64,000 bases of DNA from NCBI GenBank assembly GCA_003259005.1, contig QLII01000001.1:6315001-6379000 (forward strand). The letters are read 5' to 3'. The position numbers were made by a program, and so were the translations under genes. How positions within the stretch are numbered: the first letter of the stretch is position 1; each line of letters begins with the position of its first letter. A model generated the notes under the pieces. That model saw only the letters and a program-made list of their open reading frames with translations. It searched no databases and was not told the origin of the DNA. The DNA comes from Spirosoma telluris. GTDB lineage: Bacteria > Bacteroidota > Bacteroidia > Cytophagales > Spirosomataceae. This document shows positions 18,157 through 27,955 of the stretch, one piece after another.

Positions 18157-19866
18157 CTATAAACCTGCCACCTTTCCGGCTTTCAAATCTTTATCGGCCC
18201 ATTTCCAGGCTTCCCTCAATAAAACCTGCGTTTGCTGCGCTTTTTCTGTAAAGCCCTGATTTACCAGCGATTTATAAAGGCCTGCCAACGCCCAGCCATT
18301 TCTTGGAAACACGCTTAAATCATTGGCAAATACCGCTTCGGCCTCATCATAGCGTTTGGCTTTTAAAAGAACAGCACCCAGATTATGGCGTACCGAAAAG
18401 AACCAGTCCGGCGGTTCCTGGTAGTTTAACCCATCTTCCAAAATAACGGCTTCCTGCAATAACGTAATGCTGGATGCTAACTGCCCTTCCTGCGCCAGAA
18501 TTTCGGCTTTCAATACCCGACGGGCGATTTTTAGAATGGAACTCATTGGGTTAATTCCCCCTAATTTTAGCTTACCAATATCCGGGTCAGTCGTCAGTTT
18601 GTCGAGTTGTTGCAGTTCCAGCTTTGCCTTCACAAGTTGCTTTTTATGAGCTAAAGCCAGGCCGCTGGCATAATGGCGAATGGCCGTTGGGTATTTCAAG
18701 CTGACCGTATCGGCCTGGCACATCCGAAGAAGTTTATCCCATTGGGCAAACTTGATAGCTACATAGTATGGAATGGTGTAGTAATGCTGGAGCGTACACC
18801 AGGCAGGATCGGCCATCAACTGCTTCTTCGTGTTTTCGGCTACTTTTCGTGCCGAAGTCATGGCCCATTGGTAGTTGCCTTCCAGCGTAGCGGTGGCCAC
18901 TAACAAGTGGTAATTGTGGGGGAAGTAGTTCAGCGGAAAAGCGCCCTGTGCATAGATACCCATTAAATAAAGACTATCCACCTTTACGGCTTGCCAGTTG
19001 CTGAGTGAGCCTTCGTGATAATTGCCCGTGCGGATATAAATGTGCGAAGGCATGTGTACCAGATGACTGGCCTTGGGTGCTACCTTGCTGAGTATAGTCG
19101 CACTTTTTAGCCCTCGCTCTGGTGTTTTGGAGGCTTCTACGGCGTGGATATAATAATGATTGAGCGCAATATGATTGGGGTTACGAATCATCAGTTTTTC
19201 CAGGGCCGCGATGATGCCAGGCGTCCAGGGTTTCGGGCGTCCATCATGTTCCCATAAATCCCAGGGATGCATATCCATCAACGATTCGGCGTAAAGCGCG
19301 GCAATATCTGCATCGTCGGGAAACCGCTCATGGACTTGCTTTATCGCCTTCGAGTAGGCTTCATCATAGGGTTTGCGGTCATCGACAGGCTTGGCTGGAT
19401 ACCGTTTTGCTAATGCATTGATCAATGCTTTTTCTTTATCCGAACATCGGGCCGACAATTGACTGGCCCGCTGGATGGCGACATAGGCACGCTCATAATT
19501 ATCGGGTTCCATGCCCGCGTTATAGTTTGGCCCTAGCACATAGCTAAAGCCCCAAAAAGCCATGGCACAGGTTGAATCCAGGCGGGTTGCTTCAAAAAAC
19601 GAACGAGCCGCTTCGGCATGATTGAACCCAACGGCCAGCATAAGCCCCTGATCGAAATAGCGTTGAACTTCCTTATTCTGGGTGGTAATGGGGAAATGGA
19701 TGCTGCCTAAACTGTCGAAGAGCGGAGCTTTCTGGCCTGAACTGTACCAGGCCTTGTCAGTTGGAGCAGTCCGGCAGATAACCTGAGCCGTTGTCGGATT
19801 TTCAGCGGGTTTCTGCCGGGATTCGCAAGCTATCAACAGGGCTAAAAAGAAGGGTAGAATTTTCAT
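18157..19866 (-). CDS. Tetratricopeptide-repeat lipoprotein
   Basis: A 569-residue protein with a short lipoprotein signal, MKILPFFLALLIAC, lipidated at Cys14. Helical repeats of the TPR type follow: NHAEAARSFFEATRLDSTCAMAFWGFSYVLG near residues 80-110, and YDEAEAVFANDLSVFPRNGWALAGLYKSL near the end. A His-rich middle (HIALNHYYIHAVEAS; HLVHMPSHIYIRTGNYHEG) is typical of a Bacteroidota TPR family of unknown role. It lies 23 bases after the amidohydrolase gene on the same strand, so the two are probably co-transcribed. It may act as a protein-binding partner in the envelope. Confidence 0.8.
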   Translation of the reverse strand: MKILPFFLALLIACESRQKPAENPTTAQVICRTAPTDKAWYSSGQKAPLFDSLGSIHFPITTQNKEVQRYFDQGLMLAVGFNHAEAARSFFEATRLDSTCAMAFWGFSYVLGPNYNAGMEPDNYERAYVAIQRASQLSARCSDKEKALINALAKRYPAKPVDDRKPYDEAYSKAIKQVHERFPDDADIAALYAESLMDMHPWDLWEHDGRPKPWTPGIIAALEKLMIRNPNHIALNHYYIHAVEASKTPERGLKSATILSKVAPKASHLVHMPSHIYIRTGNYHEGSLSNWQAVKVDSLYLMGIYAQGAFPLNYFPHNYHLLVATATLEGNYQWAMTSARKVAENTKKQLMADPAWCTLQHYYTIPYYVAIKFAQWDKLLRMCQADTVSLKYPTAIRHYASGLALAHKKQLVKAKLELQQLDKLTTDPDIGKLKLGGINPMSSILKIARRVLKAEILAQEGQLASSITLLQEAVILEDGLNYQEPPDWFFSVRHNLGAVLLKAKRYDEAEAVFANDLSVFPRNGWALAGLYKSLVNQGFTEKAQQTQVLLREAWKWADKDLKAGKVAGL

Positions 19867-19889
19867 ACAGGTAAGTCAAATCAAGAATC

Positions 19890-21629
19890 CTACATCTTTT
19901 TCGAGTCTGCTACCGGTTGAACTTTTCTACCCGGTCCCCATAATGCCCGACCTGGCAGAGCGCCGGTATGCTCCCCATCTTTGAGTACCTGTTTCCCGTT
20001 GATAAACACATGCTGCATACCAACGGCGTATTGGAAAGGCTTCTCGAATGTAGCTTTATCACCGATGGTAGCCGGATCGAAAATGACCACGTCGGCGAAG
20101 TAGCCGGGTTTGAGCCAGCCGCGATCCTTGAGTTTGTGATTGGTCGCGGGCAAACTGGTTAGTCGACGGATGGCTTCGTCCAGCGAGATCAGCTTTTCGT
20201 CCCGAACGTATCGACCCAGCACCCTGGCGAAGTTGCCAAATGTGCGGGGGTGCGTAGTACCGTTTTTATTGTCATCTTCCGTTATCGAAGCGGCATCCGA
20301 CCCGAAGCTGACCCAGGGTTGTTGCATCTCCTTACGGACGTTCTCTTCCGACATCAGGAAATAGATGGTTCCAACCCGGGCTTTGTCCTGCACAATCAAA
20401 TCCATCACCGTTTCGAGCGGGTCTTTCCCCCGCATGGCGGCAACCTGACCCATGGTTTTACCCGTGTATTTCTTCAGCGAATCCTGTTCGAAATCCGCCA
20501 GCAAAATGTTGTCCATGGACCCCGCCAACGCAAACAAATTCTCCCACTCCTGGGTCTGATGGCGTACTTCCTGGGCAATTTTTCGTCGTTCTTCCGGGTC
20601 CTGTAACCGTTTCCAGCCCGCCAAAAAGCCCCCGTTGAAGACATAGGGGGGCAAACAGGACGTTAAGCCCGTGCCACCAGCCGTGTAGGTGTACATATTA
20701 GCGGTTATGTCCTGCCCTTGTTGCCTGGCCTGGTTAATCATGGCGATAGCCTTGTCTATTTTAGGCCAGTTGCGAACTCCGCTTGCCTTGAAATGATAGA
20801 GTTCGACGGGTAGTTTGGCCTCCTTTCCAATCTTGATAAGCTCCTGGATACCCTCTTCCAGACGGTCGCCTTCACTCCGCATATGGACAATGTATCGGCC
20901 GCCGTAGCGGGCAGCCTCCTGGCAGAGGGCAATCAGTTCAGCGGTATCGGCAAAGGTATTTGGTGGGTAAATCAGCATGGTTGTTACACCCAGTGCACCG
21001 CCTTCCATCGCTTCACGAACCAATTTCTGCATTTGGGCTAACTGACTGGGGGTAGGTTTTACATCGTCTTCGCCCAGTACGTTCATGCGGACTTCGCCCG
21101 CGCCTACATAAGAGGCAATGTTTGGGGTGATGCCTTTGCGCTCCAGTTTAGTCATAAACTCCGCCAGCGTTGTCCAGGTACAAGTATCAGCCCCAGGGCC
21201 AAATGTGGTTAGGTTGCGGTTTATTCGTTGGCGCATGGCCTGGGTTTTCACGGGCCCCCATGATAACTCGCCAAAGATTTCGGTCGTAATACCCTGCTTC
21301 AAATCGCTCATAGAGCGGTTGTCTTTGAGCAGAAATGCGCCCGTGTGAGAAAGTACATTGATGAATCCCGGTGCTACCGCCATACCGTTAGCATCAATAA
21401 TGGTGGCCGCTTTGGAACGGTCCGCCGATGCGGTGGTTAGTTTGCCGACTGCTACCACCCGGTCAGCCCGGATGCCAATGTCTCCTTTATACGGCTTTTG
21501 GCCGGAACCATCGTAGATCAGGCCATTGCGAATAATAACATCGTAGGGAACAGGCTTTGTCGATTTTACCTGAGCAGAACAAGCAAGCGACAGCGCCATG
21601 CATAAGCAAGCAAAGTAGACGGGTTTCAT
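19890..21629 (-). CDS. D-aminoacylase-like amidohydrolase with altered metal motif
   Basis: Exported amidohydrolase of about 579 residues. The start at 21629 gives a proper signal peptide (MKPVYFACLCMALSLACSAQ), better than an in-frame ATG at 21803. The superfamily frame is clear: DVIIRNGLIYDGSGQKP, MRSEGDRLEEG, ELYHFKASG, FGSDAAS, HPRTFGNFARVLGRYVRDEKL and LKPGYFADVVIFDP. Unlike the paralogue at 2442-4030, the first HxH metal motif is replaced by NVLSH, and the TGNCG segment by TTEIFGE. Metal binding must therefore differ, or only one ion is held. It heads an operon with the TPR lipoprotein gene. Confidence 0.85.
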   Translation of the reverse strand: MKPVYFACLCMALSLACSAQVKSTKPVPYDVIIRNGLIYDGSGQKPYKGDIGIRADRVVAVGKLTTASADRSKAATIIDANGMAVAPGFINVLSHTGAFLLKDNRSMSDLKQGITTEIFGELSWGPVKTQAMRQRINRNLTTFGPGADTCTWTTLAEFMTKLERKGITPNIASYVGAGEVRMNVLGEDDVKPTPSQLAQMQKLVREAMEGGALGVTTMLIYPPNTFADTAELIALCQEAARYGGRYIVHMRSEGDRLEEGIQELIKIGKEAKLPVELYHFKASGVRNWPKIDKAIAMINQARQQGQDITANMYTYTAGGTGLTSCLPPYVFNGGFLAGWKRLQDPEERRKIAQEVRHQTQEWENLFALAGSMDNILLADFEQDSLKKYTGKTMGQVAAMRGKDPLETVMDLIVQDKARVGTIYFLMSEENVRKEMQQPWVSFGSDAASITEDDNKNGTTHPRTFGNFARVLGRYVRDEKLISLDEAIRRLTSLPATNHKLKDRGWLKPGYFADVVIFDPATIGDKATFEKPFQYAVGMQHVFINGKQVLKDGEHTGALPGRALWGPGRKVQPVADSKKM

Positions 21630-21992
21630 TAGAAAACGAATGAAGAGGTTGGTTTGCAAAATATAAGGATAATATCTTGATTTACCGTTCTTTAACCTAA
21701 TCAATGAAAACACGTCCACAGGGGGCGAATCGGAATATAATTGGCTATTGTATCTTTTGAGCTTCGGTTTTTGTTCTCTCTGATGCAAAATCAGTTTCGT
21801 CACTTTCTGTATTTCATTACGATACTTGACAACACTCCTTAGAACGTTATTTCACTTGAATACAGAAAAAATAGACACCATTGAGTGCGGTTATGCGTTG
21901 GTACTCCTACAGTATAGCTTTATTGGAATATGAAGGTTGATGGATGCGAGAATGGGTGTAGTATATCTTTGCATCCATCAACCTAGTCTCGT
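21630..21992. other. Intergenic region with hairpin
   Basis: About 360 bases between the monooxygenase stop and the amidohydrolase start, both on the minus strand. It holds the inverted repeat at 21934-21984. An in-frame extension of the amidohydrolase runs to 21803 but lacks signal-peptide sense and is not taken as coding. No other gene is seen. Confidence 0.55.
21934..21984. repeat. 14-bp perfect inverted repeat after the monooxygenase gene
   Basis: AGGTTGATGGATGC at 21934-21947 is the exact reverse complement of 21971-21984, with a 23-base spacer. It lies 9 bases past the stop of the minus-strand monooxygenase gene and may act as its transcript end. Confidence 0.75.
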
Positions 21993-23102
21993 TTATCTGC
22001 TACCTTTATTTCTGATGTTAATAGCTTCTTGTGTTTCGGGCAATAAAAAGGAAAGGCCATCATAAACCGTGGCTTGCAAGGCGTCCACCGTTGGCCGAAA
22101 AGTTTCATTGTATTTTTGAAATGCCACCTTGTAATCAGCTACTTCAGCCATAGCATCGGCCAAAACAGTGGCACCTTGTATAGCCAACGTGCTTCCCATG
22201 CCAGTCGGAAATGCCGGTGCATACCCTGCGTCACCAATTAAGGCTACTCGACCATTTGTCCATGTAGGCATTTTTATTTGGCAACCCTGGTCAAAATAAA
22301 ACGCATCGGCATTTTTTAATTCGTCAATCAACTGGGGCACTTTCCAGCCTATGTCCTTAAATGCTTCAATGACGATTCGTTTTTGGGCTTCTATATCGTT
22401 CCTGTTGTAATTAATTTTTTCGTTTACTCGAAACGCTAAAAACCCATCCGCACAATCCTCATTGTAAAGGTAGACCATGACCAGATTGGTTGGCGTGGTA
22501 TACATTTGCCCATAATTTTTTTTGCCCAGTCTGACGTCAACGGGAAACACAGAAAAATAAAAATTTAAAAAATGAGAAAACTGTTCTTCTGGCCCAAAAA
22601 CGAGCTTTCTTACACCGGAGTGAATGCCATCGGCACCGATGACGAAGTCGTAAAGGTTAATAGATCCGTCTGAAAGGGTAACAGATACCTGATCCTCACT
22701 TTGCGTTAAGGCAATGATTCGATTGTTAAAGCGATACGAAATGCCGTCTTTGGCATTCCCATATAAAATGTTCACCAGATCATCCCGGCGAATTTCAGTA
22801 TCATCGCCTGGTCTGATTGCTCCAATTTCCTCGACCCGCATCATTCCTTCTACTTCGCCGTCTGCATTCATAAATTCAAGGCCCTTTGTTTGCAATTTTG
22901 CCGCTTTTATGGCATCCAGTACGCCCATTCTCCTGGCCGTGTCCAAGGAGTCGCCCCGCACATCAATTGGAGAGCCCCCCATTCTGGGAGCCGGACCGAT
23001 TTCTATTACGGTTACCTTGTAGCCATATTGCCTCATCCAATAGGCCATAGTAAGTCCGGCAATACTGGCACCTGAAATTAAAACTGACTTTGTCATACTC
23101 AT
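21993..23102 (-). CDS. FAD-dependent monooxygenase (class A flavoprotein)
   Basis: A 369-residue soluble flavoprotein of the PHBH fold. It shows the N-terminal dinucleotide-binding GASIAGLTMAYWM, the middle DG motif VIGADGIHSGVRK and the C-terminal GD motif ALIGDAGYAPAFPTGMG that contacts FAD. Such enzymes hydroxylate aromatic or polycyclic substrates with NAD(P)H and oxygen. TetX-type tetracycline-modifying enzymes share this layout, but nothing here proves that substrate. It is divergent from an AraC-family regulator gene 83 bases away, which probably controls it. Confidence 0.88.
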   Translation of the reverse strand: MSMTKSVLISGASIAGLTMAYWMRQYGYKVTVIEIGPAPRMGGSPIDVRGDSLDTARRMGVLDAIKAAKLQTKGLEFMNADGEVEGMMRVEEIGAIRPGDDTEIRRDDLVNILYGNAKDGISYRFNNRIIALTQSEDQVSVTLSDGSINLYDFVIGADGIHSGVRKLVFGPEEQFSHFLNFYFSVFPVDVRLGKKNYGQMYTTPTNLVMVYLYNEDCADGFLAFRVNEKINYNRNDIEAQKRIVIEAFKDIGWKVPQLIDELKNADAFYFDQGCQIKMPTWTNGRVALIGDAGYAPAFPTGMGSTLAIQGATVLADAMAEVADYKVAFQKYNETFRPTVDALQATVYDGLSFLLPETQEAINIRNKGSR

Positions 23103-23185
23103 TCTCTTTCATTTGTTTATTCTGCAAAGGAATGTTAATTTTTAGGGTTAAAATAGCGGTATAACTACTAAAAATAGTCGTAAAC

Positions 23186-24169
23186 ATGGTAGTACAGTCA
23201 GACAGCCAACAGCGCTTTGAAAAAATGGTGGCCATGGCCGAACGCCTGGGTATACAGCTTTCCAATGATGTTCACGCCGATTTCTTACAGAGCATTGAGT
23301 TTAACAGTGTCCAGATATTTGACTATCTACCGGATTTTGCGTTGATGATCCGGAGCATGATATCCAAAAAGGAGTTTACCTTTAACCGGGGTGCCATAAC
23401 GGCTATTGAACAGGGTATCCTGATTGCTTTCAATAACTATTTTGATGATGGGTTCGAGGAGACCGGTCTCCAAAAAACGGTCTTGATTGAAGAAATACCG
23501 AGTATACAAATAGTACCGTTACATTCTGGTTCGAGTATTCAACTACCAAAACATGCGCACCAGAAACAGATCTTTATTATGGTTAGTATTGACTATCTAC
23601 AGTCGCTTTTAAAAGAAGAGCTATCTCGTTTTGATTTTTTATTTGGTCGTGCAAACCAGTTTTTTATTGAAGAATTTATGTCGGCCGATATACTACGGAT
23701 CGCCAATGAGATTAGTAAAAGCGGTATCCAACCGGCATTACCTGCGTTCTACTACAAATTAAAAACAGTCGAGTTGTTATACTTTTTATTCCGTGATTTG
23801 AGGAAACGAAAGGAGACAGCGCATCAAAATTTAAGCGCTGGCGAGTTGAAGGCAATTTATAAGGTACGTGATGCCCTACTGGTAAGGCTTAACGAACCCA
23901 TCCCGGTGAAGGATTTAGTACGAATAGCTGGTATGAATGAGTTAAAACTGCGAAAATTATTCATACAAATCTTTGGCCTGGGACTTTACGCCTATTTCCA
24001 GCGCATTCGTATGCAGGAAGCCGCCCGGCTGCTACGGGAAGAAAACCTTACGGTATCCGAAACTGGCTATCGACTTGGCTTTACCAATCTGAGCCACTTT
24101 ACTCGCTTGTTTGAACAGCACATGGGCTCTAAGCCAAAAAAGTGGAGCATGGAAAAAGGATTAGGATAA
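23186..24169 (+). CDS. AraC-family transcriptional regulator
   Basis: A 327-residue DNA-binding regulator. The N-terminal two thirds have no recognised ligand fold. The C-terminal HTH_18-type double helix-turn-helix starts near residue 230: ELKLRKLFIQIFG, then RMQEAARLLREENLTVSETGYRLGFTNLSHFTRLFEQHMGSKPKKW, the usual AraC second helix-turn-helix. It is read away from the monooxygenase gene, so it probably activates or represses that promoter in response to the enzyme's substrate. A short symmetric site, ACTA-N7-TAGT, lies in the shared spacer near 23166-23180. Confidence 0.88.
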   Translation: MVVQSDSQQRFEKMVAMAERLGIQLSNDVHADFLQSIEFNSVQIFDYLPDFALMIRSMISKKEFTFNRGAITAIEQGILIAFNNYFDDGFEETGLQKTVLIEEIPSIQIVPLHSGSSIQLPKHAHQKQIFIMVSIDYLQSLLKEELSRFDFLFGRANQFFIEEFMSADILRIANEISKSGIQPALPAFYYKLKTVELLYFLFRDLRKRKETAHQNLSAGELKAIYKVRDALLVRLNEPIPVKDLVRIAGMNELKLRKLFIQIFGLGLYAYFQRIRMQEAARLLREENLTVSETGYRLGFTNLSHFTRLFEQHMGSKPKKWSMEKGLG

Positions 24170-24186
24170 GTATAAAAAAATTCATG

Positions 24187-24891
24187 TCATAAATCCAGAT
24201 AATACCGTCGGCGAGCGGGTTCGAATCGCTCGATAGCGTAACGGAGCGCTGTTCGCGGCATTTGGTGAACATGGTCGTGTAGAAATTCTTCCAATGCATC
24301 CACATTTCGTTTGCCTACTTCGCGCAGCATCCAGCCAATTGCCTTATGAATCAGGTCGTGTTTATGGGGCAATAATAGTTCGGCAAGGGCGAACGTATCC
24401 CCAAACTGTCCTAACCGAATCAGGGCAAATGTTGAAATGATGGCGATTCGCTGGCTCCAGATATGAGCTTCAGCGGCTAGTTCATACAGAATAGATCGGT
24501 CTCCTTTAACGATTGATCGACCAACAATATGTGGGCAGGTGACATCTACCAAATCCCAGTTATTGATAAATAGTCGATTGGCCAGGTACCGTTCCAGAAT
24601 TTCTGATTGTTGAGCAAAGCCTGCCCTCTTGGTTTGGTTAACCCAAATCAGTAACCCTACCATGCGGCATTCATGATAAGGGTCATGTACCAACAGCTCG
24701 GTTTCGGTAATGGGCAGGTTATGATACTGTTTGGCAATTGTATGCTGCTGTGGCATGGAAAGGCCTAGAAACTGATCACCTTCACCATATTGTCCCGGTG
24801 CTGTTTTGAAAAAACGGGCAATTAAAATAGCTCGTTCGGGCTGAGCTAAGGCAAGAAGTGTTTTTTTGACGGCGGTATACGTCAGTTCCAT
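24187..24891 (-). CDS. DNA alkylation repair protein, AlkD-like HEAT-repeat family
   Basis: A 234-residue all-helical protein of the AlkC/AlkD DNA glycosylase superfamily, which removes alkylated bases such as N3- and N7-alkylpurines. Helical repeats are seen in FFKTAPGQYGEGDQFLGL, DPYHECRMVGLLIWV, NNWDLVDVTCPHIVG, WSQRIAIISTFALI and HKAIGWMLREVGKRN, with the family's conserved WD and R(I/M)AIIST-like helices. It is convergent with the AraC gene, only 17 bases apart, and separated from ftsZ by a terminator. Confidence 0.88.
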   Translation of the reverse strand: MELTYTAVKKTLLALAQPERAILIARFFKTAPGQYGEGDQFLGLSMPQQHTIAKQYHNLPITETELLVHDPYHECRMVGLLIWVNQTKRAGFAQQSEILERYLANRLFINNWDLVDVTCPHIVGRSIVKGDRSILYELAAEAHIWSQRIAIISTFALIRLGQFGDTFALAELLLPHKHDLIHKAIGWMLREVGKRNVDALEEFLHDHVHQMPRTALRYAIERFEPARRRYYLDL

Positions 24892-24904
24892 GAGCGAAAA
24901 AAAA

Positions 24905-24928
24905 GCAGAGACTCTTATAGGTCTCTGC
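24905..24928 (-). terminator. Terminator downstream of ftsZ
   Basis: GCAGAGAC (24905-24912) pairs with GTCTCTGC (24921-24928) around an eight-base loop. On the minus strand a T-tract follows, so it ends the dcw transcript just before the AlkD-like gene. Confidence 0.75.
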
Positions 24929-24956
24929 CAGGAATGGGGTATTGAGTGTAAATTAA

Positions 24957-25019
24957 ATTCTATGGATTCTGTAGATTCTGATTGATTCTAGTTGCACATT
25001 TAGAATCCATAGAATCTAC
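24957..25019. repeat. Inverted repeat after ftsZ
   Basis: 14-bp arms 24957-24970 and 25002-25015 pair perfectly. A second word, GTAGATTCT at 24971-24979, pairs with 25011-25019. Both arms are built of variants of the same ATTCT word, so several pairings are possible. Confidence 0.75.
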
Positions 25020-25024
25020 ACTCC

Positions 25025-26469
25025 TCAATCATTCAATTTTGAACGGACGAACTCTTGCTCAGCTAATAGGGGTAGCGGGTAGAGCATAGTCTTATTACGC
25101 TCAAACGTAGGCCGATCCAAGTCGGCAGCTAAATACTGACCTTTTACAAAAGCTTCTACTGTTCGCTTAATTAGGTCAGCATCATTGGGTCGTTCGTCAT
25201 CTAATTCCAATACGTCGACGTCGTCATCATCATTTTGGAAAGATCCCGTAAAAACGGGCGGTTCAGGTCGAACAATAGATGAGCCCCCGTTGTACCCACC
25301 CGTTGGTGTTTGCTTATCGTCGGGTTTCACACTTACGCCAACTGGTTCTGAATCGGTTTCATTGCCATCAGCATCAACCAGTACCAGGTCATCGGGCGTT
25401 TCTTCATCTATCAGACTATCCTGAGGCTGGTCGTCTTCTGCTTCGATAGGATCAGGCTCCACCCAATTAATTTCTGGATCTTTAGGCTGCTCCATGATGG
25501 CAGACGTTCCGTCGAAACCAGCCGCAATGATCGTTACTCGCAGATTTTCGCCCAGGTTTTCATCGGTGATGGCACCAAACTTAAACATTCGGGCTTCACT
25601 CTGAATCTTCTTTGCAACGTGTTCCGAAATCGCCATTTGTTCTTTCAGCTTCATGGCGTGTTGCTTACTCGAAGAAATGGTTAACAGAATCCGTTTGGCT
25701 CCCCGAATGTCGTGGTCGTTAAGCAAAGGCGAATTCAGCGCGGCTTCGATAGCCCGGAGAGCCCGATCTTCGCCCCCAATCTCGGCCGAACCCATCACCG
25801 ATTGGCCTGCTCCTTCGAGCACTTTCTTCACGTCGGCAAAGTCAGCGTTGATGTCGCCCTGAGTTGTAATAATTTCAGCGATACTCTTCACGGCATTAGC
25901 CAGCACATCATCGGCATGGGCATAGGCTTCCGTCCATGTCAGTTCGCTATATAACTCAGCCAGTTTGTCGTTTAAAACGACTAATACGGTATCGCAGCTT
26001 TTCTTCAGCTTTTCTATCCCTTCACGAGCCTGTTCTTTCTTATCCGTTCCTTCATACCAGTATGGAGCTGTTACAACGGCTACGGTTAGGAGGCCCATTT
26101 CACGAGCTACTTCGGCTACAACCGGAGCTGCACCTGTGCCCGTACCACCCCCATACCCGCCGTGATGAAAACCATTTTCGTTGGTGGAGCCAGCAGATTC
26201 CGAATTTCATCGATACTGGCACGGGCGGCATCTTCACCAGCTTTGGCTTCGGTACCCGCTCCTAATCCGTCGCCCAGTTGCAATTTGGTTTGCACCGGAT
26301 TGCTCATTAGAGCCTGACGGTCAGTGTTACACACGGCAAAGCTGACATCCTGCATTTTCAGTTTGTCCATGTGCTTAACGGCATTACCTCCCATGCCGCC
26401 CACGCCGACAACCTTAATTATGATTGGGTTATCGTCTGGAATTTCGAATCTATAGCCCTGACTATTCAT
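25025..26469 (-). CDS. ftsZ: Cell division protein FtsZ, frameshifted
   Basis: Tubulin-like GTPase that forms the division ring at mid-cell. N-terminal VGVGGMGGNAV and CNTDRQAL are FtsZ signatures. The GTP-binding loop GGGTGTGAAPVV is destroyed as written because the run at 26148-26152 has five bases. With six, AGMGGGTGTGAAPVVAEVAREMG joins the two parts into 481 residues. FtsZ is essential, so a sequencing error is by far the best explanation. A long acidic linker (EPDPIEAEDDQPQD...) leads to a C-terminal end. It is the last gene of the dcw block after ftsA. Confidence 0.96.
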
Positions 26470-26551
26470 CGTGTGGGTTATGGTGTCTGTTCATTTACAA
26501 AAACTCTATATCGCGGGTAAACAGACTCATGAGCCAGTTTACAAGTATTGT

Positions 26552-27955
26552 CTAGTACGGGTCGGTTTCGTTGCCACGCGATGGCTGAAGCGCTTCCAGA
26601 AGTTTATCGAACCAGCCTTTTTTAGGTGGCTCTGGTGGCTCTGGTAGCTTGGTTCCCCCGCTAGGTTTAACGCCTGTTCCGCTCACTGGTGGGTAGGCTA
26701 TCCGACTGCCTGTGCTAACGGGCTGATCCTCAGGAATCCGGTTTGGATCGCTAATGAATGAAATCCGATTGTCAATCGTCTTATAGCCTGCCCATACTAA
26801 ACCAACTGCGGTTGCATAGGCAGGATCGCCAACTAAATCGGCACGGCCATTGGGTTCGAGATGTTCTGGATACCCAACCCGTACTTCTTCAACTCCGGTT
26901 ACCCGGCCAAAAATATGTTCCACGCCTGGAATCAGCGCTGATCCACCTGTTAGGACGATGCCACCGAGCAATTTACCGTCGTAGCCTGACCGAATGATTT
27001 CGGCCTGAACCAGGGCGGCAATTTCACGTAGGCGATCTTCAATAATGACCGCTACATTTTTCAGCAGTACGTCTTTTGGTTTGCGATTGCTGAGGCCAGG
27101 TACAGCCACAACCTCATTCAGATTGTATTCGCCAGGATTAGCGCTGCCAAATTTTTTCTTGAGCAACTCGGCCTGATTTGGCAGGATTTTGCAACCCGCC
27201 TGAATATCAGATGTCAGGCTATTACCAGCCCATGGGAAAACAGCTACGTGACGAAGGACATTTCGGTAATAAATGGCCATCTCAGTTGTGCCTCCGCCAA
27301 TATCGACCAGTGCAACTCCAGCGTATTTCTCTTCATCCGTCAGAACGGCCAGCCCTGATGCCAGAGCTGATAACATCATAGTGTCCTGTGCCAGATTGTT
27401 GCGCGTAATACACTTGCGGATGTTGCGAGCTGCGTTTGCCTGGGCTGTAATTAGCTGAAAGTCAGCACCAAGTTTAACGCCATTCCGGCCAACAGGTTGA
27501 TTGATGTTCGTTTCGGTATCAACGACGAAATCCATCGGCAGGACATGGATAATTTCCTTATCGGCTGGAATCGACGTACGGTACATGTCATTCAGCAGGT
27601 GGTCAATATCTTCCGTCTGCACTTCATCACCAGATGAGGAGCGGGTAATACTTCCGCTCGACTTAACCGACGTAACGTGCGAACCGCTGAAACTGACATT
27701 TACTAGATGAATGTTCAGGTTAGATTGGTTAGATGCCTCTGCTACAGCCCGCTTTATGGCGTTTACTGTATTATTGACGTTCACGACAGACCCTTTGGCT
27801 ACTCCATCGGTTAGATTCGTCTCCCCCACGCCGAGTACTTCGAGCGTTTCCTGTTCCTTGTTATTTCGAATCAACCGTCCGGCCACGGCACACACCTTCG
27901 TGCTACCAATGTCCAGACCCACTACAATTTTTTCGTCCATGCCCGTTGTTGTCAT
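26552..27955 (-). CDS. ftsA: Cell division protein FtsA
   Basis: Actin-like ATPase that tethers FtsZ to the membrane. GLDIGSTKVC (phosphate 1), VDIGGGTTEMAIY (phosphate 2) and GGIVLTGGSALIPG (adenosine motif) are all present. A Pro-rich linker (LPEPPEPPKK) leads to GWFDKLLEAL, a short amphipathic helix like the FtsA membrane anchor. The ATG at 27955 overlaps the ftsQ stop (ATGA), so this start is preferred over one two codons upstream and translational coupling is likely. Confidence 0.96.
   Translation of the reverse strand: MTTTGMDEKIVVGLDIGSTKVCAVAGRLIRNNKEQETLEVLGVGETNLTDGVAKGSVVNVNNTVNAIKRAVAEASNQSNLNIHLVNVSFSGSHVTSVKSSGSITRSSSGDEVQTEDIDHLLNDMYRTSIPADKEIIHVLPMDFVVDTETNINQPVGRNGVKLGADFQLITAQANAARNIRKCITRNNLAQDTMMLSALASGLAVLTDEEKYAGVALVDIGGGTTEMAIYYRNVLRHVAVFPWAGNSLTSDIQAGCKILPNQAELLKKKFGSANPGEYNLNEVVAVPGLSNRKPKDVLLKNVAVIIEDRLREIAALVQAEIIRSGYDGKLLGGIVLTGGSALIPGVEHIFGRVTGVEEVRVGYPEHLEPNGRADLVGDPAYATAVGLVWAGYKTIDNRISFISDPNRIPEDQPVSTGSRIAYPPVSGTGVKPSGGTKLPEPPEPPKKGWFDKLLEALQPSRGNETDPY

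Noticed and set aside
21964..21971. TATCTTTG promoter element on the plus strand
   Set aside because: It lies in the loop of the inverted repeat and faces the end of a minus-strand gene, so no plus-strand gene would use it.
21993..23102. Tetracycline-inactivating TetX-type enzyme
   Set aside because: The FAD motifs are common to all class A flavin monooxygenases. Nothing seen is specific to tetracycline modification.
26140..26160. Programmed frameshift in ftsZ
   Set aside because: The break lies inside the essential GTP-binding loop and the same one-base loss is seen in many unrelated genes in the window. A common sequencing cause is simpler than programmed shifting.
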